Assembly: GCA_012799115.1 (NCBI GenBank)
Contig: JAAZLY010000076.1
Coordinates: forward strand, 1-9,825
Length of the DNA stretch: 9,825 bases
Direction of reading: 5' to 3'
Source of the DNA: Bacillota bacterium
GTDB lineage: Bacteria > Bacillota > Limnochordia > Darwinibacteriales > Darwinibacteriaceae
In this document: in pieces, positions 1-7,048 of the stretch
Position numbering within the stretch: the stretch's first letter is position 1
Layout of the letters: each line of letters starts with the position of its first letter
Notes under the pieces: generated by a model
Database searches by the model: none
What the model saw: only the letters and a program-made list of their open reading frames with translations
Told to the model about the DNA's origin: nothing
Position numbers and translations under genes: made by a program

Positions 1-1199
1 AAGCCATAAACAACAATCTCGCTCCCCTATTCTTTGTGGTTTTCCATGAGAAGTTCGGTCTTTCCTTTGAGATGCTCGGTCGCCTGGTTGTCCTTAACTT
101 TGGCACCCAAATTCTAGCAGACGTTTTAGCAGTAAAGTATGTGGATCGCATCGGTTATCGTGCTGCAGCCTTCATCGCGCATGCTTTGTGCGGCCTGGGG
201 TTGATCAGCCTAGGAGTGTTACCTCTCATTATGTCTAATACCTTTGCTGCCTTGACCATCTCGGTTGTCATCGCAGCGGTGGGTGGGGGCATCATTGAAG
301 TGATCGTGAGCCCTATGACTGAATCCTTGCCGACGCCTGAGAAAGCGGCAACGATGAGTCTCCTTCATTCCTTTTACTGTTGGGGTCAGATGGGTGTCGT
401 GATACTTACAACGATCTGTGTGTGGATCTTTGGCACCGAGATTTGGTATCTTATCCCCATCGTGTGGTCTTTGATCCCACTTTATACTGCCATTAAGTTC
501 TTACGGGTACCTATCTATTCACTCGTTCCTAAGGGGCAAGAACTATCCATCATGGAACTTCTCCGATCACCCCTCTTTGGTACTGCACTTCTTCTCATGT
601 TAGCAGCTGGGGCCTCAGAGCATACAATGACCCAGTGGTCGAGCCTCTTTGGAGAAGTGGGATTGGGGGTTCCTAAACTTGTCGGAGACCTAGTTGGACC
701 AGCCCTTTTTGCCTTCTTTATGGGTGTTGGCAGAACGGTCTATGGTGTCTGGGGTAAGAGGATGAATTTACGAAAGGTGCTTCTAGGCGGAAGTGTCCTG
801 TGCATCTTGTGCTATGCGACTGCGGTGTTTTCCAACATTCCGCTCTTGGCCCTACTTGGAGCTGCCGTATGCGGCCTATCTGTAAGTCTGATGTGGCCTG
901 GCACTTACAGCCTCACCTCAGTTCGCTTTCCCCGGGGTGGAACCGCCATGTTTGGTATTCTAGCTATATTTGGAGATATCGGCGCCTCGGTAGGCCCTTG
1001 GTTGGCTGGCCTTGTCTCCGATGTGAGTCAGCGTACGTCCTTTGTGCAAAACCTCAGCCAAGCTCAAGGACTTGGTTTAGAACAAGTGGGCTTGCGGATT
1101 GGACTTCTAATGGGGATCATCTTTCCGGTCTTGATGATCGTCGGCCTCAAGCTGTTGCCCTCTGAGACATCGAGTATGACCAAAGTTACTCAGAAGTAG
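1..1199 (+). CDS. MFS transporter, 5'-truncated by window edge
   Basis: This is an integral membrane secondary transporter of the major facilitator superfamily. The reading frame is open from base 3 to the TAG at 1197-1199, giving 398 visible residues. The residues before the GTG at 36 (AINNNLAPLFF) continue directly into the first hydrophobic segment. The GTG is therefore not the start, and perhaps 15-20 residues lie outside the window. Most of the chain is alternating hydrophobic helices with short basic loops, consistent with about 12 membrane segments. The C-terminal half contains the glycine-rich stretch around GGTAMFGILAIFGDIGASVG, typical of sugar or metabolite MFS permeases in Firmicutes. 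The substrate is unknown; a sugar is plausible given the glycan-related neighbours. The gene is followed by a strong hairpin terminator and faces ahpC. I am sure of the superfamily and not of the substrate. Confidence 0.88.
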   Translation, partial: AINNNLAPLFFVVFHEKFGLSFEMLGRLVVLNFGTQILADVLAVKYVDRIGYRAAAFIAHALCGLGLISLGVLPLIMSNTFAALTISVVIAAVGGGIIEVIVSPMTESLPTPEKAATMSLLHSFYCWGQMGVVILTTICVWIFGTEIWYLIPIVWSLIPLYTAIKFLRVPIYSLVPKGQELSIMELLRSPLFGTALLLMLAAGASEHTMTQWSSLFGEVGLGVPKLVGDLVGPALFAFFMGVGRTVYGVWGKRMNLRKVLLGGSVLCILCYATAVFSNIPLLALLGAAVCGLSVSLMWPGTYSLTSVRFPRGGTAMFGILAIFGDIGASVGPWLAGLVSDVSQRTSFVQNLSQAQGLGLEQVGLRIGLLMGIIFPVLMIVGLKLLPSETSSMTKVTQK

Positions 1200-1216
1200 G
1201 AAAACGACTCAAAGAG

Positions 1217-1259
1217 AAACACACCTTTTGATACCAGTTGGTATAAGAAAGGTGTGTTT
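1217..1259. terminator. Bidirectional terminator between MFS gene and ahpC
   Basis: A perfect 12-bp inverted repeat pairs AAACACACCTTT (1217-1228) with AAAGGTGTGTTT (1248-1259). A second nested 5-bp stem, ATACC/GGTAT (1231-1235/1240-1244), closes on an AGTT loop. On the plus strand the arm ends in TTTT. On the minus strand it is followed by a T-rich TTTCTCTTT tract. The element sits between convergent genes, 18 nt after the MFS stop and 37 nt after the ahpC stop, so it probably ends transcription from both sides. Confidence 0.88.
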
Positions 1260-1295
1260 TGCATTCTATGATTCTTAAGGTCCTGCCTCTTGTAA

Positions 1296-1856
1296 CTAAA
1301 GTTTCCCGACTAGATCAATGCCAGGCTTTAAGCTGTCAGAACCGGGGCGCCACTTAGCAGGGCAGACCTGGTCTCCGTTTACGGCAACAAACTGCGCTGC
1401 TTGAACTTTTCGGAGAAGTTCTGATGCGTCGCGTCCTATACTATTATCATTTACCTCGTAGGCTACAATCTTGCCTTCGGGGTTTACAACGAAGCTTCCC
1501 CTCAGGGCTAGACCTTCTTCCTCTATGTAGACTTGGAAGTCCTTGCAGAGCTTACCTGTGGGATCCGCGAGCATGGGATACTTGATTTTCTTGATCGTAT
1601 CGGAAGTGTCATGCCAGGCCTTATGGGTGAAGTGTGTATCCGTTGATACGGAATAGATCTCTACACCAATCTTTTTGAACTCATCGTATAGATCGGCAAG
1701 ATCCTCTAGTTCGGTAGGGCAGACAAAGGTAAAGTCAGCGGGGTAGAAAACGAAGACCGACCATTGCCCAAGCAAGTTCGACTTTCTAACCTTCTTGAAC
1801 TCACCATCCACAAATGCATCCACTGTAAAGTCCATTACTTCCTTGCCTATAAGCAC
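1296..1856 (-). CDS. ahpC: Alkyl hydroperoxide reductase subunit C (typical 2-Cys peroxiredoxin)
   Basis: This cytoplasmic peroxidase reduces H2O2, organic hydroperoxides and probably peroxynitrite. The product is 186 residues, the normal AhpC length. The active-site motif YPADFTFVCPTE carries Pro39, Thr43 and the peroxidatic Cys46. Arg119, in LRGSF, is the usual second active-site arginine. The resolving cysteine is Cys165 in VCPAKW. An additional Cys104 lies in GKLCKDF. The start is GTG at 1856: it gives the family N-terminus LIGKEV and sits 8 nt after a GGAGTG site, whereas the next ATG (residue 8) would remove that strand. No ahpF reductase lies beside it, so the electron donor must be encoded elsewhere. 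It is a single-gene unit with its own promoter, leader palindrome and terminator. Confidence 0.95.
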   Translation of the reverse strand: MLIGKEVMDFTVDAFVDGEFKKVRKSNLLGQWSVFVFYPADFTFVCPTELEDLADLYDEFKKIGVEIYSVSTDTHFTHKAWHDTSDTIKKIKYPMLADPTGKLCKDFQVYIEEEGLALRGSFVVNPEGKIVAYEVNDNSIGRDASELLRKVQAAQFVAVNGDQVCPAKWRPGSDSLKPGIDLVGKL

Positions 1857-1864
1857 TGAGAAAT

Positions 1865-1870
1865 CACTCC
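1865..1870 (-). promoter_or_regulatory. Ribosome binding site fixing the GTG start of ahpC
   Basis: GGAGTG on the minus strand lies 8 nt before the GTG at 1856. No comparable site precedes the internal ATG at codon 8, so it decides for the GTG start. Confidence 0.75.
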
Positions 1871-1891
1871 TGTATCCTAGATTTTTCTTCT

Positions 1892-1906
1892 GCTATCGTC
1901 GATAGC
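1892..1906. promoter_or_regulatory. Perfect 7-1-7 palindrome in the ahpC leader
   Basis: The sequence GCTATCG-T-CGATAGC is a perfect inverted repeat with a one-base centre. It lies about 35-48 nt downstream of the predicted transcription start and 36 nt before the start codon. The 7-1-7 geometry is that used by Fur/PerR-type dimers, but the bases do not match the AT-rich PerR or Fur consensus. It may be the operator of another redox regulator. As RNA, the single-base loop is too tight for a full hairpin, so a DNA site is more likely. No regulator gene is visible in the window. Confidence 0.45.
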
Positions 1907-1946
1907 TCATGGTACTCAATTAATGGGAATGAGTATTGATATCATA

Positions 1947-1975
1947 AGTATAGGGTATGTTATCATGATTGTCAA
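1947..1975 (-). promoter_or_regulatory. Sigma-A/sigma-70 type promoter of ahpC
   Basis: On the minus strand, a perfect -35 TTGACA (1975-1970) is followed by exactly 17 nt and a -10 TATACT (1952-1947), one mismatch from consensus. Transcription would start near 1940, leaving a leader of about 85 nt. Two 8-bp palindromes overlap the promoter: ATCATGAT in the spacer (1962-1969) and TGATATCA just after the -10 (1937-1944). Such placement would suit a repressor, but short palindromes are common by chance. Confidence 0.82.
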
Positions 1976-2037
1976 GGGACAGAGCCCTGATCCCCCCTGG
2001 TCAATTTGGCGAATTGAGTAGGTTTTGGAGCAGAAGA

Positions 2038-2064
2038 AAACGCTAGGCAGCTCACCTAGCGTTT
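2038..2064 (-). terminator. Rho-independent terminator of the ABC transporter operon
   Basis: A perfect 10-bp stem, AAACGCTAGG (2038-2047) with CCTAGCGTTT (2055-2064), encloses a 7-nt loop. On the minus strand the descending arm runs into TTTTCTTCTG. It begins 25 nt after the stop of the solute-binding protein gene and lies upstream of the ahpC promoter, so it insulates ahpC from the operon. Confidence 0.88.
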
Positions 2065-2089
2065 GTGGACTTCATCTGTGCTTTTTGAT

Positions 2090-3379
2090 CTAGAAGACCA
2101 TAGCAGCTTCTGCTTTAAGGCTTTCTACAACTTCTTCTGGAGTAATGTTGCGACCTTGAATCAACTGAGACATGGCCGACTTGACAATGGAACTCCATTC
2201 AGAGACATGGGGTGAAAAGGCTATTTCTGAGGCGAAATCCAACTGTTCATAAGAAATCCGGTAACCTTCATTTTCTGCCCAGCAATCTTGGATGATATCT
2301 GTTTCAATGGAGCTATAGGTCACAGGAAGTACACCAGATGCCACGTGGTTACCAGCGACCTGTGCATCGGTCATCAAGAACTTGATGAACTCCCAAGCAG
2401 CAGCAATTTCTAGGTCGCTGTTGTCTCTGTTGATGATCCCGAGGGAGCCACCACCAATTGGAGCAGAATAGCCGCCATAGCCTACTGTATAGGACATGCC
2501 TAGATCAATCCCATTAGCTTTGGCATTGTTTAGGATCGTAGTGGCCCGGTTGGAACTAGATACAAAGGCCGCAAGAGATTTGTTGTTGAAGTCTTCTTGG
2601 ACAACGGAACTGGCGGAAGAAAGGGCTGGAATGGCACACCAGCCTTCTTCAGTCCATTCGTACCAATCGGTTAAGAAACGCAGCAAAGAACCGTCTTCCA
2701 GACAAGAAGCACCAGTTCCGTCTGCATCCAAGATGCCAACTCCGTTCAACGATTGAACAAGGTAATGTTGATAGTAGTTGGCTTCGATGGTGTAACCGAT
2801 ACCTTGGACAGCGCCGTTTGAGTTTTCATAGATTAACTTAGCATAGTGATTGAGCTCCTCAAGTGTAGTGGGTGCCCGGTCGAGTCCGACTTCAGCATAC
2901 ATATCTTTATTATAATACATGATTGCTGTGCCCCGAGTATAAGGCATCGTCACGATTTGTCCATTGTAGTAAATGTAATCAGATACTGCTTCCACGATAT
3001 TATTCATATCAAAGCCATCACGATTGACATAAGGGGTCATATCGACCAAGAGATCTTGCGTTGCCAAGAGGGGAATGGCCGTGCAAGAGATTTCTGCAAG
3101 TGTGGGCGGATCTCCAGCAGCAATGGCTGCTAGGGTCTTGGCTTGCACATCACTGAAGTAGCCCTGATAAACTCCCTCAACGGTAATGCCAAGATTGTTG
3201 GTGGCGTTAAACTCGTTTATAGACTTTTCGAGCCATTGTGCATCAACACTAGAACCCCGCGCATGCCAAAACGTAATTGTTACCGGCTCTGTGAAAGCAG
3301 CAGCCTCCGCAAAGAGGATTCCTTGCGCCGATCCTAAAAGAACGGCACCCATGAGTAAGACGACGAATAGTTTCTTCAT
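2090..3379 (-). CDS. ABC transporter family 1 solute-binding protein, UgpB-like
   Basis: This is the extracytoplasmic receptor that captures substrate for the importer encoded just upstream. It is 429 residues, close to the length of UgpB/MalE-type proteins. The N-terminus is a signal peptide: KK, then a hydrophobic run over residues 4-23, and a likely signal peptidase I site near AEA (24-26). There is no lipobox cysteine, so the protein is not predicted to be a lipoprotein. ITFWHA (35-40) opens the mature domain. MPYTRGTAIMYYNKD (145-159) and the IGGGSLGI segment (308-315) match the layout of family 1 binding proteins and resemble UgpB, the glycerol-3-phosphate receptor. The substrate could equally be an oligosaccharide. 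The ATG at 3379 is preceded by GGAG at good spacing. It is the last gene of the operon, 53 nt after permease 2. Confidence 0.9.
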   Translation of the reverse strand: MKKLFVVLLMGAVLLGSAQGILFAEAAAFTEPVTITFWHARGSSVDAQWLEKSINEFNATNNLGITVEGVYQGYFSDVQAKTLAAIAAGDPPTLAEISCTAIPLLATQDLLVDMTPYVNRDGFDMNNIVEAVSDYIYYNGQIVTMPYTRGTAIMYYNKDMYAEVGLDRAPTTLEELNHYAKLIYENSNGAVQGIGYTIEANYYQHYLVQSLNGVGILDADGTGASCLEDGSLLRFLTDWYEWTEEGWCAIPALSSASSVVQEDFNNKSLAAFVSSSNRATTILNNAKANGIDLGMSYTVGYGGYSAPIGGGSLGIINRDNSDLEIAAAWEFIKFLMTDAQVAGNHVASGVLPVTYSSIETDIIQDCWAENEGYRISYEQLDFASEIAFSPHVSEWSSIVKSAMSQLIQGRNITPEEVVESLKAEAAMVF

Positions 3380-3432
3380 TCAAACTCTCCTTTTTCTTTT
3401 TTATTTCACACCTTAACGGCGCGATTTCGAAG

Positions 3433-4281
3433 TTATTTGATTCCCCTATAACCCACAGCAGAGATAATCTTGTTACTCAGCAAGAGAAAGATCACCAGGA
3501 CAGGCAAGACCATAATCATGTTTCCTGCCATGATCACTGGCCAGTTAATCCCTGCGTCTTGGTCCTTTAGGCGCTCAATAGCTAAAGTGAGGGGACGGAC
3601 CTTCTCGGAATTACTCATCACCAGGGGCCAGAAATAAGAATTCCAGGAACCAACAAAACTAAAGAGGCTGACTGTCATGAGACTCGACCGAGCTGCGGGC
3701 AACATAATGCGGGTGATTATCTTTAGTTCGCTAGCGTTATCCAGCCGAGCGGCCTCAATAATGTCCGCGGGAACCTGCATAAAAGCCTGGCGGAGAAGGA
3801 AGATTCCGTAGGCGCTTGCGCCAAAGGGCACAATCTGTGGCAAAAGGGTGTTCAGCCAACGTAGCTTAGACATCATGATGTAGACTGTTATAAAAGTGAT
3901 TTGTGTTGGAACCATAAAAGCCGCCATCACCAAGGCCAACATAACGCCTTTTCCCCTAAAGGAATAACGGGCCAGGGCGTAGGCCGCAGGTACTCCTACG
4001 AGTGTCTGGATTATGATCACGGAGAGCGTCACAATGATACTGTTCTTTAGATAGTTCCATAGGTTCAGACGCGAAAACACCTGCTCAAATGCTGCCAGAG
4101 TAAAGTTGCGGGGAATCAAGGTAGGGGGAAACACGATCGATTCGCCATAGGTCTTAAACGAGGTAATTATCAGCCAGTAGAAGGGAAAGAGAAATAGCAC
4201 CAGCATGAACAGCTTGAAAGCAAAGGAAATCCCCGACGTTACCCCTCGCCTTAGGTCAAGACCAGTATGCTTGCTGTACAT
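3433..4281 (-). CDS. Carbohydrate ABC transporter permease, MalG/UgpE family
   Basis: This is the second membrane subunit of the importer, 282 residues, a normal length for the CUT1 family. Hydrophobic segments are visible around residues 19-40, 82-103, 114-136, 149-163, 200-220 and 248-268, consistent with six helices. The cytoplasmic EAA loop that docks on the ATPase is clear at residues 174-195 (IIEAARLDNA...ILP-type ending, here IMLP), with Glu176, Ala177 and the conserved Asp181. The start ATG at 4281 follows a GGGGAGGG ribosome site that overlaps the end of permease 1; the gap between the genes is 13 nt. It pairs with the MalF/UgpA-type subunit upstream to form the channel. The substrate is not determined by this sequence. 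Confidence 0.93.
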   Translation of the reverse strand: MYSKHTGLDLRRGVTSGISFAFKLFMLVLFLFPFYWLIITSFKTYGESIVFPPTLIPRNFTLAAFEQVFSRLNLWNYLKNSIIVTLSVIIIQTLVGVPAAYALARYSFRGKGVMLALVMAAFMVPTQITFITVYIMMSKLRWLNTLLPQIVPFGASAYGIFLLRQAFMQVPADIIEAARLDNASELKIITRIMLPAARSSLMTVSLFSFVGSWNSYFWPLVMSNSEKVRPLTLAIERLKDQDAGINWPVIMAGNMIMVLPVLVIFLLLSNKIISAVGYRGIK

Positions 4282-4294
4282 TCTTTTCCCTCCC

Positions 4295-5200
4295 CTATTG
4301 GTAGTGCACTTTGCGACCTAAAAATCTAAAATAGAAGATCGTGAGAACCATTAGAATAAAGAGTAGGACACTCCCTGCAGCTGATGCATAGCCTACCCTC
4401 ATGTTCATCTGAAAGGCGTAACGGTGAACATAGGTGACCAACACATCGGTGGCATTGCCAGGTCCTCCATTGGTCATCACTTGCACGGAGTCAAAAACTC
4501 TAAAGGAGCTGATGGTAATTGTAATCAAGAGAAAAAAGATTTGTGGCGAAATCATGGGCAAAATAATCCTGACAAACTTACGTAACCACGGAGTATTATC
4601 AAGTTCTGCAGCCTCAATGATCTCCCGGGGAATCGACTTTAGCGAAGCAAGGACAATCAAGAGATAATACCCCAGACTCTTCCAAACAGAGACAATTACA
4701 ATGCACCAAATCGCTAGGGAAGAGTCATTGAGCCAGCGCAAAGGCGATACGTCGATTAAGGCCAAAGCCGCATTTAGCAGACCGGAGTTAACGTCAAAGA
4801 TCCAAGACCAAATGTATGCAGTAGAAACCATGGCAATGAGGTAGGGGGTAAACATACTCTTTTGGATGAATCGATTGAACCAAGAATCCTTTTCGAGCCA
4901 AAGGGCAAACAAGATGGCCAGCAAAATGGTGAAAAAGACGACAGCAAAGGAATAAACTACCGTGTTTTCTAAGGCCTGAAGAAAGTCCTTCTTGACGAAG
5001 AGTAGGTTACGGTAATTAGTCAGCCCTACAAAGACTTTGTCGGAGATCAGGTTATACCGGAAGAAGCTCAGGTAAACAAGGTTGGCCAAGGGGTAAAAGG
5101 TAAAGATCGCAAGGAAGGTCATGGCAGGGGCTACCATCAAATAGGGAACCCACCTCGGTCCCGCATAGCCCTCTTCTTGCGGTTTTCCTTCAGCTCTCAT
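4295..5200 (-). CDS. Carbohydrate ABC transporter permease, MalF/UgpA family
   Basis: This is the first membrane subunit of the importer, 301 residues. The charged N-terminus is followed by helices near residues 19-47, 80-101, 115-135, 162-187, 217-233 and 273-292. The EAA loop spans about 194-215 (IIEAAELDN...IILP), with Glu196 and Asp201. The segment MTNGGPGNATDVL (242-254) is characteristic of the MalF/UgpA subfamily. The ATG at 5200 overlaps the end of the ATPase gene by 11 nt and has AAGGAG 2 nt upstream of it, so translation of the two is probably coupled. There is no long periplasmic insertion like that of E. coli MalF, which places it with the shorter UgpA/LacF-type proteins. Confidence 0.93.
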   Translation of the reverse strand: MRAEGKPQEEGYAGPRWVPYLMVAPAMTFLAIFTFYPLANLVYLSFFRYNLISDKVFVGLTNYRNLLFVKKDFLQALENTVVYSFAVVFFTILLAILFALWLEKDSWFNRFIQKSMFTPYLIAMVSTAYIWSWIFDVNSGLLNAALALIDVSPLRWLNDSSLAIWCIVIVSVWKSLGYYLLIVLASLKSIPREIIEAAELDNTPWLRKFVRIILPMISPQIFFLLITITISSFRVFDSVQVMTNGGPGNATDVLVTYVHRYAFQMNMRVGYASAAGSVLLFILMVLTIFYFRFLGRKVHYQ

Positions 5201-6251
5201 GGCTCCTTGTCACCCTTTCTAGCATTGCTCCATACTGTTGCGATAGGGTCTTGCGTACTCGATTACCCTCAGAATCAAAGAAATAAAGATTTTCTTCGTC
5301 GACCTGAAGGTAAAGCTCATCACCCACCATAAGGGAAGAATCGGTAAGTCGCGCCATGACTTCTTGGCCATTTCTTAGGCGAAGCTTGTATAGAGTCTCT
5401 GCACCCAACATTTCCCTAGTTAGGATGGAAACTCGGTGGGTAAAGGCCTTGTCAGGCGCGGGATTCACACTCAGGCTAATTGCTTCGGGACGGAAGCCAA
5501 GTTTGAAACTTTCGGATTCAAGGCCCAGGATGTTCGTGGGAGGAGTGCCGATGAACTGGGCGGTAAAAATGTTGTCTGGATCCCGGTACATGGTTTCGGG
5601 GTCCGATTGTTGCATGATTCTTCCTTGATCCATCAAAATGATGCAATCTCCCATGGCCATAGCCTCTACTTGGTCATGGGTGACATAGACAAAGGTCGTT
5701 TGTAGCTGTTTATGAAGCTGTACCAGTTCGCTACGCATAGCTGCCCTCAATTTGGCATCCAAGTTGGACAAAGGTTCATCCATAAGAAAGACCGTGGGCT
5801 CCTTAACCATGGCCCGAGCCAGTGCAACTCTCTGCCTTTGTCCACCAGAGAGCTGAGACGGCTTGCGCCCTAAATACGGTTCCAGACCTACAATCTGGGA
5901 AACTTCAGAAATTCTGCGCTCCCGCTCTGCTTTGGGTACGCGGTTGTTCTTCAGCCCAAACTCGATGTTTTGACGCACCGTCATCATCGGATAGATGGCA
6001 TAGCTTTGAAAAACCATGGCTACTCCTCGTTGCCCAGGGGGCACGTTGGAGATATCAACCCCATCGAGCAGGATTCGACCACTCGTAGCAGGTCCTATGC
6101 CGGCAATGATGCGAAGTAGAGTTGTCTTACCGCAACCAGAAGGGCCCACCAGTACGTTGAACTTCCCGTCCTCCAAAGTGAGGTTGAGATTTTCAATCAC
6201 TTTCGTTGTGCCAAAGGATTTATGTATATTCTGAAACTCGATCTTTGCCAA
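5190..6251 (-). CDS. ABC transporter ATPase, MalK/UgpC/MsmX family
   Basis: This cytoplasmic ATPase powers the importer, 353 residues. All nucleotide-binding motifs are intact: Walker A GPSGCGKTT (36-44), Q-loop Gln82, signature LSGGQ (134-138), Walker B VFLMDE (154-159), D-loop SNLDAK, and switch His192 in THDQ. The C-terminal part, from about residue 235, is a TOBE/OB-like regulatory domain (GFRPEAI at 252-258), as in MalK and UgpC. The start is TTG at 6251, 8 nt after GGGAG, giving the family N-terminus AKIEFQNI; no ATG lies nearby in frame. It is the first gene of the operon, upstream of both permeases, an arrangement less common than binding protein first. Such ATPases often serve several importers, so it may not be exclusive to this one. 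Confidence 0.95.
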   Translation of the reverse strand: MAKIEFQNIHKSFGTTKVIENLNLTLEDGKFNVLVGPSGCGKTTLLRIIAGIGPATSGRILLDGVDISNVPPGQRGVAMVFQSYAIYPMMTVRQNIEFGLKNNRVPKAERERRISEVSQIVGLEPYLGRKPSQLSGGQRQRVALARAMVKEPTVFLMDEPLSNLDAKLRAAMRSELVQLHKQLQTTFVYVTHDQVEAMAMGDCIILMDQGRIMQQSDPETMYRDPDNIFTAQFIGTPPTNILGLESESFKLGFRPEAISLSVNPAPDKAFTHRVSILTREMLGAETLYKLRLRNGQEVMARLTDSSLMVGDELYLQVDEENLYFFDSEGNRVRKTLSQQYGAMLERVTRSHES

Positions 6252-6259
6252 AGAGAGTT

Positions 6260-6264
6260 CTCCC
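6260..6264 (-). promoter_or_regulatory. Ribosome binding site fixing the TTG start of the ATPase gene
   Basis: GGGAG on the minus strand lies 8 nt before the TTG at 6251. It supports TTG as the true start, since no in-frame ATG precedes the conserved first strand. Confidence 0.7.
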
Positions 6265-6367
6265 TTCCAGAACTGGAGGACTGGGCGTTTGTGAAGAAAA
6301 ATATAATCCCTGTTCTAGACCTATAATTCTCGACAACACCAGCCGTATCCATCTTATAGTAAGCTTG

Positions 6368-6373
6368 ATTATA
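6368..6373 (-). promoter_or_regulatory. Candidate -10 box of the ABC transporter operon
   Basis: A consensus TATAAT occurs on the minus strand about 115 nt before the ATPase start, in the only intergenic space able to hold the operon promoter. No good -35 sits at 16-18 nt: TTGAAA is 14 nt away and TTGAAC 21 nt away. The promoter may therefore need an activator, or lie elsewhere in 6252-6438. Nothing else coding is seen in this gap. Confidence 0.35.
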
Positions 6374-6438
6374 CTTCCAATACAGTTTTTCAATGTTCAA
6401 ACCGGAGATATAGGGAAACGTTATAGTTGAAAAAAAGA

Positions 6439-6460
6439 GAACATGGCAGTTGCCATGTTC
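6439..6460 (-). terminator. Rho-independent terminator of the DUF1848-HAD-TudS operon
   Basis: A perfect 10-bp inverted repeat, GAACATGGCA (6439-6448) with TGCCATGTTC (6451-6460), is followed on the minus strand by TC and then seven T. It begins 21 nt after the stop of the TudS-related gene and precedes the ABC operon leader. Confidence 0.92.
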
Positions 6461-6481
6461 ATAGGTCAGTATGGGAGGATA

Positions 6482-7036
6482 TCAAACGTCCAGGAGCGAC
6501 AAGACTCGCTCACGCTCTGGGGCATAGAGTCCTACTACGGGAAGATCAATTTCGGCCTCCCGCAGGAGTTCTTGGAGGACTTCCATAAACACTCCGGATT
6601 GTTCCACCAAGTGCACTGTGCGGATGACTTCTTGAAGATCATCTCGTCTACTCAGCTCGCCACCCCAACAGCCCCTGCAGGTGTAGGAGACTCCGCAACT
6701 AGGGCTACCATCAATACCGATCACCCCTAACACTTCGACCCTTTCGGGGTGGGTGAGGTACTCTTGCATTTCTTGGATGATGGGCGCCAAGATCGTTCGA
6801 GAATGGGTCCTAAAGAATGTGTTGTCAAACTGCTCGTAAACATGTCCCCAGCGGCGGGCACCATAAAGGGTAAACTCAGGACATGGAAGTTGGATCAACT
6901 GCACGCCTCGTTCTAGCGCTTTTTTCAGGACAGCTACCCTCAGTTCTTCCTCCTGCCTTGCCCCTTCCCTAGGCTCTCTGGCGACTTTAGAGGCTGTGTT
7001 CAAGAGACAATGGGCGACGTATAGTATCTTTTGCAT
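6482..7036 (-). CDS. TudS-related putative desulfidase (DUF523-like, CD3072 type)
   Basis: This 184-residue cytoplasmic protein resembles the TudS/DUF523 group, whose characterised members use a three-cysteine [4Fe-4S] cluster to remove sulfur from thiouracil-type substrates. The visible signatures are HCLLN with Cys10, LPCPEF with Cys52, and IDGSPSCGV with Cys114, matching the three-cysteine spacing of TudS. Two more cysteines follow closely, Cys120 and Cys123 in TCRGC. The segment YGARRWGHVYEQFD (58-71) fits the clostridial CD3072-type branch as I recall it. The ATG at 7036 follows GGGAGGA and overlaps the 3' end of the HAD gene region (12-nt gap). The real substrate of this branch is unknown to me; desulfuration is inferred from the cysteine pattern. 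Confidence 0.78.
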   Translation of the reverse strand: MQKILYVAHCLLNTASKVAREPREGARQEEELRVAVLKKALERGVQLIQLPCPEFTLYGARRWGHVYEQFDNTFFRTHSRTILAPIIQEMQEYLTHPERVEVLGVIGIDGSPSCGVSYTCRGCWGGELSRRDDLQEVIRTVHLVEQSGVFMEVLQELLREAEIDLPVVGLYAPERERVLSLLDV

Positions 7037-7048
7037 GGGCTTCCTCCC

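Noticed and set aside
2090..6251. Naming the importer ugpBAEC with glycerol-3-phosphate as substrate
   Set aside because: The binding protein resembles UgpB in places, but no glycerophosphodiesterase or glycerol gene is adjacent, and CUT1 subunits do not reveal substrate reliably. Family names are given without gene symbols.
6197..6400. 67-residue minus-strand frame across the ABC operon leader
   Set aside because: It overlaps the ATPase start and the likely promoter region, has no ribosome site and shows no recognisable sequence.
6443..6730. 95-residue plus-strand frame
   Set aside because: It is antisense to the TudS-like gene and begins inside the terminator hairpin; its product has no coding character.
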